From Nitrososphaerota archaeon (GTDB lineage Archaea > Thermoproteota > Nitrososphaeria > Nitrososphaerales > CADDZS01), in contig DAHVAI010000300.1 of the NCBI GenBank assembly GCA_027314685.1, positions 1 through 8,552 of the forward strand: DNA of 8,552 bases. The letters are read 5' to 3'. Shown piece by piece: positions 5,715-8,552 of this stretch. The translations under genes and the position numbers were made by a program. Each line of letters opens with the position of its first letter. The stretch's first letter is position 1. The notes below the pieces were generated by a model. It worked only from the letters and a program-made list of their open reading frames with translations, had not been told where the DNA came from and searched no databases.

Positions 5715-6219
5715 AATTTTTCTCTCTTAGTTTCTTTGCAGCTTCGAAGACTGACTCTATGACTCGTCCGTAGCCAGTACAGCGACAGATGTTTCCAGCC
5801 AAGGCCTCTTGAACATCCACTAAACTTGGGTTGGGATTCTTGTCAAGCAAGCATTTCGTGGATAGCATAATACCCGCCGTGCAGTATCCACATTGCAGTC
5901 CACCATTCTCAAGGAAACTTTTCTGAATTTGTGAAAGCTCCTCAGAAGTAGCTCCGACTGGAGAAAGTCCTTCCACAGAGGTTACTTTCTTACCCTCAAG
6001 ATTCTGCACTGGATACATGCAGGAATAGACCGCCTTGCCATCAATGGACACAGTACAGGCACCGCAACCGCCGTAGTCACAACCTCTCTTTACACCGAAG
6101 AGTCCAAGCTCCTCTCTCAGAACTCGCGAGAGGGTATCATACGGCTTGATCGAAACAACACGATCTTGCCCGTTAACATTGATGGTTATCGTGTTGTGCA
6201 TTGATTTCAGCTCTTGCAT
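5713..6219 (-). CDS. Molybdenum hydroxylase small subunit, two [2Fe-2S] clusters (CoxS/XdhC-like)
   Basis: 168 residues, normal length for the iron-sulfur subunit of the xanthine dehydrogenase/CO dehydrogenase/nicotinate hydroxylase family. The plant-ferredoxin-like domain carries cysteines 47, 52, 55 and 67 (GCDYGGCGACTV ... YSC). The helical domain carries cysteines 110 and 113 (GLQCGYCTAG) and 145 and 147 (NICRCTGYG), with Gln109 beside the second cluster where it contacts the molybdopterin cofactor in known structures. It passes electrons from the molybdenum site in the large subunit to FAD in the medium subunit. The start ATG follows the TAA of the FAD subunit directly (TAAATG), implying coupled translation; Met7 (ATG 6201-6199) gives the more typical N-terminus and is a fair alternative. 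Substrate cannot be read from this subunit. The gene order FAD subunit then Fe-S subunit is common, but the large subunit is missing here. Confidence 0.93.
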   Translation of the reverse strand: MQELKSMHNTITINVNGQDRVVSIKPYDTLSRVLREELGLFGVKRGCDYGGCGACTVSIDGKAVYSCMYPVQNLEGKKVTSVEGLSPVGATSEELSQIQKSFLENGGLQCGYCTAGIMLSTKCLLDKNPNPSLVDVQEALAGNICRCTGYGRVIESVFEAAKKLREKN

Positions 6220-7125
6220 TTACTTCGCCACTACTTGCCCATTCAGAGATCTGTTGTAGGCTTTCATAATGCAGTCTCGGAGTACAACAGGCAGAAGCGC
6301 GAGCTTGTACTTGCTCGAACCATGAACCGATGGCAATAATCTTGCCTTCGAGAATTCGGATTCAACTGCGTCTCTTATGCTACTTTCATCAGGAATCTTC
6401 CCCAGAAGTTTCTTTTCAAAGTCCTCAGAACGGAATGGAGTTCTCTTGATACCTCCAAGAACAACTCGCAGGGACTCGATACTCTTGCTAGAATTCAATG
6501 AGATTTGTACTCCACAGTTTATCAAGTTGAAATCATACGCAGTTCTTCCAATCTTAACAAAAGCAGAGTGAACAATAGAAGGTTTCTTTGGCACCAGAAC
6601 TTCTTTGACGAATTCGCCATACTTCAATTTGGTCAGAAATGCATCGATATAGAAGTCCTCCAGTTTGGATTCATATCCGTCATTCTCACTAGCTATTCTG
6701 ATTGTAGTGTCGCACGCGAGAAGTGCTGTCGGCAAATCTACAACAGGAACTGAGATGCATATTTCCCCACCAATAGTAGCAACATTCCTAACCTGAACTG
6801 GTCTGATCTCGCGCAAAGCATCTTTGATGGCCTCTAGACCGTCACCAGTCCCCATCTTAGATTCTAAAAGTGACTGCAACGTCGTCGTTGCACCTATCTC
6901 AAAGTGCCCTGGTTCCTCCTTGATGTAGTCAAGCCCAAGTTTCATTATGGAGACGACGGTCTTGACTTCTGGGATGTAGCCTCGTTTGGCTAGTTCGTAA
7001 AATCCTGTTCCACCAGCTATTATGTGTGCGGTCTTGCCTTCTGAGGTTAGCTTATGAGAAATTTCCTTCTTGTCAGTAGAAGCAAAAAATTCATCAGGTT
7101 TGAAAACGGGCATGCGCAACCTCAT
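6220..7125 (-). CDS. Molybdenum hydroxylase medium subunit, FAD-binding (CoxM/XdhB-like)
   Basis: 301 residues, typical for the stand-alone FAD subunit. The two flavin-binding loops are AGGTG at 37-41 (in AHIIAGGTGFYELAKRG) and TIGGEIC at 117-123 (following RPVQVRNVA). Also seen are IGATTTLQSLL (77-87), the VVDLPTALLACD strand (128-139) and the C-terminal CO-dehydrogenase flavoprotein domain starting near FVKIGRTAYDFNLINCGV. It accepts electrons from the [2Fe-2S] subunit and passes them to NAD, quinone or another acceptor. ATG 7125 has no ribosome site, whereas the internal ATG at 7113-7111 (MPVFKPDEFF) is preceded by GAGGT five bases upstream, so the true start may be 7113. It is the first gene of a three-gene minus-strand operon, divergent from the M29-like gene across 99 bases. 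No large catalytic subunit follows; the SCP2 gene occupies the third position. Confidence 0.92.
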   Translation of the reverse strand: MRLRMPVFKPDEFFASTDKKEISHKLTSEGKTAHIIAGGTGFYELAKRGYIPEVKTVVSIMKLGLDYIKEEPGHFEIGATTTLQSLLESKMGTGDGLEAIKDALREIRPVQVRNVATIGGEICISVPVVDLPTALLACDTTIRIASENDGYESKLEDFYIDAFLTKLKYGEFVKEVLVPKKPSIVHSAFVKIGRTAYDFNLINCGVQISLNSSKSIESLRVVLGGIKRTPFRSEDFEKKLLGKIPDESSIRDAVESEFSKARLLPSVHGSSKYKLALLPVVLRDCIMKAYNRSLNGQVVAK

Positions 7126-7187
7126 GTTTCGTTTAATGGGTACTTTACTTTTCTCATTGTAGACCTGGCTCGCCTCAGAGCACTGAA

Positions 7188-7195
7188 TTTAATAA
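7188..7195 (+). promoter_or_regulatory. Candidate TATA element for the M29-like gene
   Basis: TTTAATAA, set in the near-palindrome AATTTAATAATT, lies about 33 bases before ATG 7225. The archaeal TATA-to-start spacing of about 25 bases would put transcription start near 7215-7220, giving a very short leader. This agrees with the lack of a Shine-Dalgarno before the ATG. The 99-base gap 7126-7224 also has to hold the divergent promoter of the molybdenum-hydroxylase operon, for which only weak A-rich candidates are seen. Confidence 0.45.
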
Positions 7196-7224
7196 TTGCA
7201 CCATAGTATAAACCAGCGATTTAG

Positions 7225-8223
7225 ATGGTTTCCTTCGAAGCAGCGGTAAGAGAGGCAAAACTTGCAATAGATCATTGTTACTCTGTCAAGAAAGGCGAGA
7301 ACGTAGCTATACTCACAGACCAAGACCACATGGTTGAGGCGAAGGCGCTCGCAGCGGTCGCAGGACAAGTGGGTGCGAATGTCGTGCTCATCGATGCTTC
7401 AGACTATGTGCAAGCTGGAATGTTGATTGCTGGCATACCCGAACCGCCTTCTCATATTTCTGCATTAATGGAGAAGACACAGGTCTTCATCATCAAGACG
7501 GACATGGACTTTGCTCACAGATTTGCTCACACCGACGCGTCAAGAATTGTTGAGAGAAACAAAGGGAGAATCGCTTCGGTGGAAGAAGAGATGGGAACTT
7601 GGGGTATTGATTACGACTACTTGGTTGAAACTAAAGAGAGGACTGCGAAATTAGGCGCGGTAACCAGCAAAGCTGACAAAATAAGAGTTACCTCTGCTAA
7701 AGGGACGGACGTTACATTCTCGATCAAGAATCGCCGCCCACTCGTAATCGTGCCGCAAAGAGCGCCTGGCGATGTAATGTCGCCTTTGCCGCTCTGGGGA
7801 GAAGTTGCACACTCAATAATCGAAGACAGTGGTAATGGCGTGGTGGTAGCTGATGGAATTGCCAACTCAGTAGCAAACAACGGTTTGAAAGATCCTATCA
7901 CTTACAGCGTTAAAAATGGTAGGGCCTTCGACATCGGAGGAGGAGAAGAAGCTAAGAAGTGGAAATCTGTCGTAGAGGCAGCTGATGAGAATGCTAATGT
8001 GTTGTGCGAATTCGCTGTAGGAACGGGGCGCAGAGAAAGATGGAACACGGTTTCTGAAAAAGGAGCTCTGGGAACTATGCACTTGGCTATCGGAGAAAAC
8101 GCTGGACCATACCCTGGTGGCAAAAATCATAGTAAGATTCACTTGGATGTCACAATCCGTTTCCCAACGATAGAAGCTGACGGAAGAGTCATTGTCGACA
8201 AGGGAGTATTCAAGCTGGACTAG
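7225..8223 (+). CDS. M29-like metallopeptidase-fold protein (aminopeptidase T / 2,5-dihydroxypyridine dioxygenase superfamily)
   Basis: 332 residues. The N-terminal half is an alpha/beta domain (KKGENVAILTD at 22-32, GANVVLIDASD at 50-60). The C-terminal half carries the metal-site pattern of the M29 superfamily: PLPLWGEV (187-194), CEFAVGTG with Glu262, Glu278, LGTMHLAIGEN (282-292) with His286, GGKNHSKIHLD (298-308) with His306 and Asp308, then IRFPTIEADGRVIVD. Classical members are cobalt/zinc aminopeptidases (AmpS, aminopeptidase T). The same fold includes NicX, the Fe(II) 2,5-dihydroxypyridine 5,6-dioxygenase of nicotinate breakdown, which from memory has a His where Glu262 is seen here. 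The metal site looks intact; the reaction is undecided. The first ATG after the TATA-like element is used as start. Neighbours are molybdenum-hydroxylase subunits (divergent) and a cysteine amidohydrolase 145 bases downstream. Cytosolic; no signal peptide. Confidence 0.85.
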   Translation: MVSFEAAVREAKLAIDHCYSVKKGENVAILTDQDHMVEAKALAAVAGQVGANVVLIDASDYVQAGMLIAGIPEPPSHISALMEKTQVFIIKTDMDFAHRFAHTDASRIVERNKGRIASVEEEMGTWGIDYDYLVETKERTAKLGAVTSKADKIRVTSAKGTDVTFSIKNRRPLVIVPQRAPGDVMSPLPLWGEVAHSIIEDSGNGVVVADGIANSVANNGLKDPITYSVKNGRAFDIGGGEEAKKWKSVVEAADENANVLCEFAVGTGRRERWNTVSEKGALGTMHLAIGENAGPYPGGKNHSKIHLDVTIRFPTIEADGRVIVDKGVFKLD

Positions 8224-8368
8224 AGAGCAATAGATGGGCCGATTCTAGACAAGTGGGTTTGACATTTCTGCGTCCAAGCATCTCATTAAGGTTCAATACT
8301 AAAATATCGATGGCATTAGCCCGTTCAGCAACTTTATTCTACTCGTAGGCGTCAGGCTGTTTTTCGTC

Positions 8369-8552
8369 ATGTCTTGGCTCAGATATCTTTCTCCAACTGA
8401 CATTAACATTTACAAAAAGGCAGGATACGGAGCGAAGATGACTCTTGGAGTGAGTCCAGCTCTCTTGATACTTGACGTAACAACCATGTTTGTTGGTGAT
8501 AAACCTGAGCCTATAATCAAATCTATTGAGCACTTTCCAAACAGTTGCGGCA
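8369..8552 (+). CDS. N-terminal part of an isochorismatase / N-carbamoylsarcosine-amidase-family cysteine hydrolase (runs off the right edge)
   Basis: About 61 codons are visible and remain open at the window end. They read YLSPTDINIYKKAGYGAK (6-23), then VSPALLILDVTTMFVGD (28-44) and IIKSIEHFPNSCG (49-61). The leading 'D..iY..AGYG....G..PALL..DV' pattern and Asp36 at the end of the first strand match this family, where Asp is the first member of the Asp-Lys-Cys catalytic triad; Lys and Cys would lie beyond the window. Members hydrolyse C-N bonds in N-carbamoylsarcosine, maleamate (NicF), ureidoacrylate (RutB) or nicotinamide, releasing ammonia. ATG 8369 is the only ATG in the open frame before the conserved region; the frame opens after TAA 8300-8302. 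TATA-like stretches lie at 8300-8307 (TAAAATAT) and 8333-8338. Same strand as the M29-like gene, so possibly functionally linked although 145 bases apart. Confidence 0.8.
   Translation, partial: MSWLRYLSPTDINIYKKAGYGAKMTLGVSPALLILDVTTMFVGDKPEPIIKSIEHFPNSCG

Noticed and set aside
7207..7212. TATAAA as the TATA box of the M29-like gene
   Set aside because: Only 13 bases before the ATG, too close for an archaeal promoter unless translation starts further downstream; TTTAATAA at 7188-7195 fits better.
1..8552. tRNA, rRNA, CRISPR array, insertion sequence or attachment site
   Set aside because: No cloverleaf-like sequence, regular spacer-repeat pattern, transposase frame or terminal repeats were found by eye.

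Overview
The window reads as a piece of an archaeal chromosome, most likely from a heterotrophic member of the Nitrososphaerota/Thaumarchaeota or a neighbouring lineage. That placement is an inference. It rests on a TrmB-family regulator, an archaeal-looking stand-alone ParB-like protein, an F420-type luciferase-like oxidoreductase, several apparent TTG starts with little leader, an archaeal-style TATA element and a GAGGTGAG ribosome site. Base composition by eye is in the mid-40s % GC. No RNA gene, insertion sequence, phage gene or CRISPR array was seen, and no gap between genes exceeds about 150 bases.

Layout. (1) 1-1170, plus strand: the tail of a probable carboxymuconolactone decarboxylase/AhpD-like protein, then a luciferase-like F420/flavin-dependent oxidoreductase. 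(2) 1167-2960, minus strand: a TrmB-family regulator followed by a ParB/Spo0J-like DNA-binding protein. The parB stop and the oxidoreductase stop share one CTAG. (3) 3021-3996, plus strand: an OppF/DppF-type ABC ATPase with no permease or partner ATPase beside it and a conserved N-terminus that has no usable in-frame start. (4) 4107-5228, plus strand: a class-V aminotransferase whose sequence recalls pyridoxamine-pyruvate aminotransferase more than ordinary alanine-glyoxylate aminotransferases. (5) 5305-7125, minus strand: a tight operon of molybdenum-hydroxylase FAD subunit, [2Fe-2S] subunit and a small SCP2 sterol-carrier-like protein. The catalytic molybdenum subunit is not present. (6) 7225-8223, plus strand and divergent from that operon: an M29-like metallo-aminopeptidase/2,5-dihydroxypyridine-dioxygenase-superfamily protein. 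(7) 8369 to the end, plus strand: the N-terminus of an isochorismatase/N-carbamoylsarcosine-amidase-type cysteine hydrolase.

How the genes may work together. Families found in N-heterocycle breakdown cluster here: molybdenum hydroxylase subunits, a PPAT-like aminotransferase, an M29/NicX-superfamily protein, a cysteine amidohydrolase and a luciferase-like oxidoreductase. This suggests a catabolic island for a pyridine-, purine- or pyrimidine-type compound. Nicotinate, vitamin B6, purine and pyrimidine routes each explain some of the genes and none explains all, so the substrate is open. TrmB, with a palindrome in the gap it shares with the ABC ATPase gene, is the obvious local regulator.
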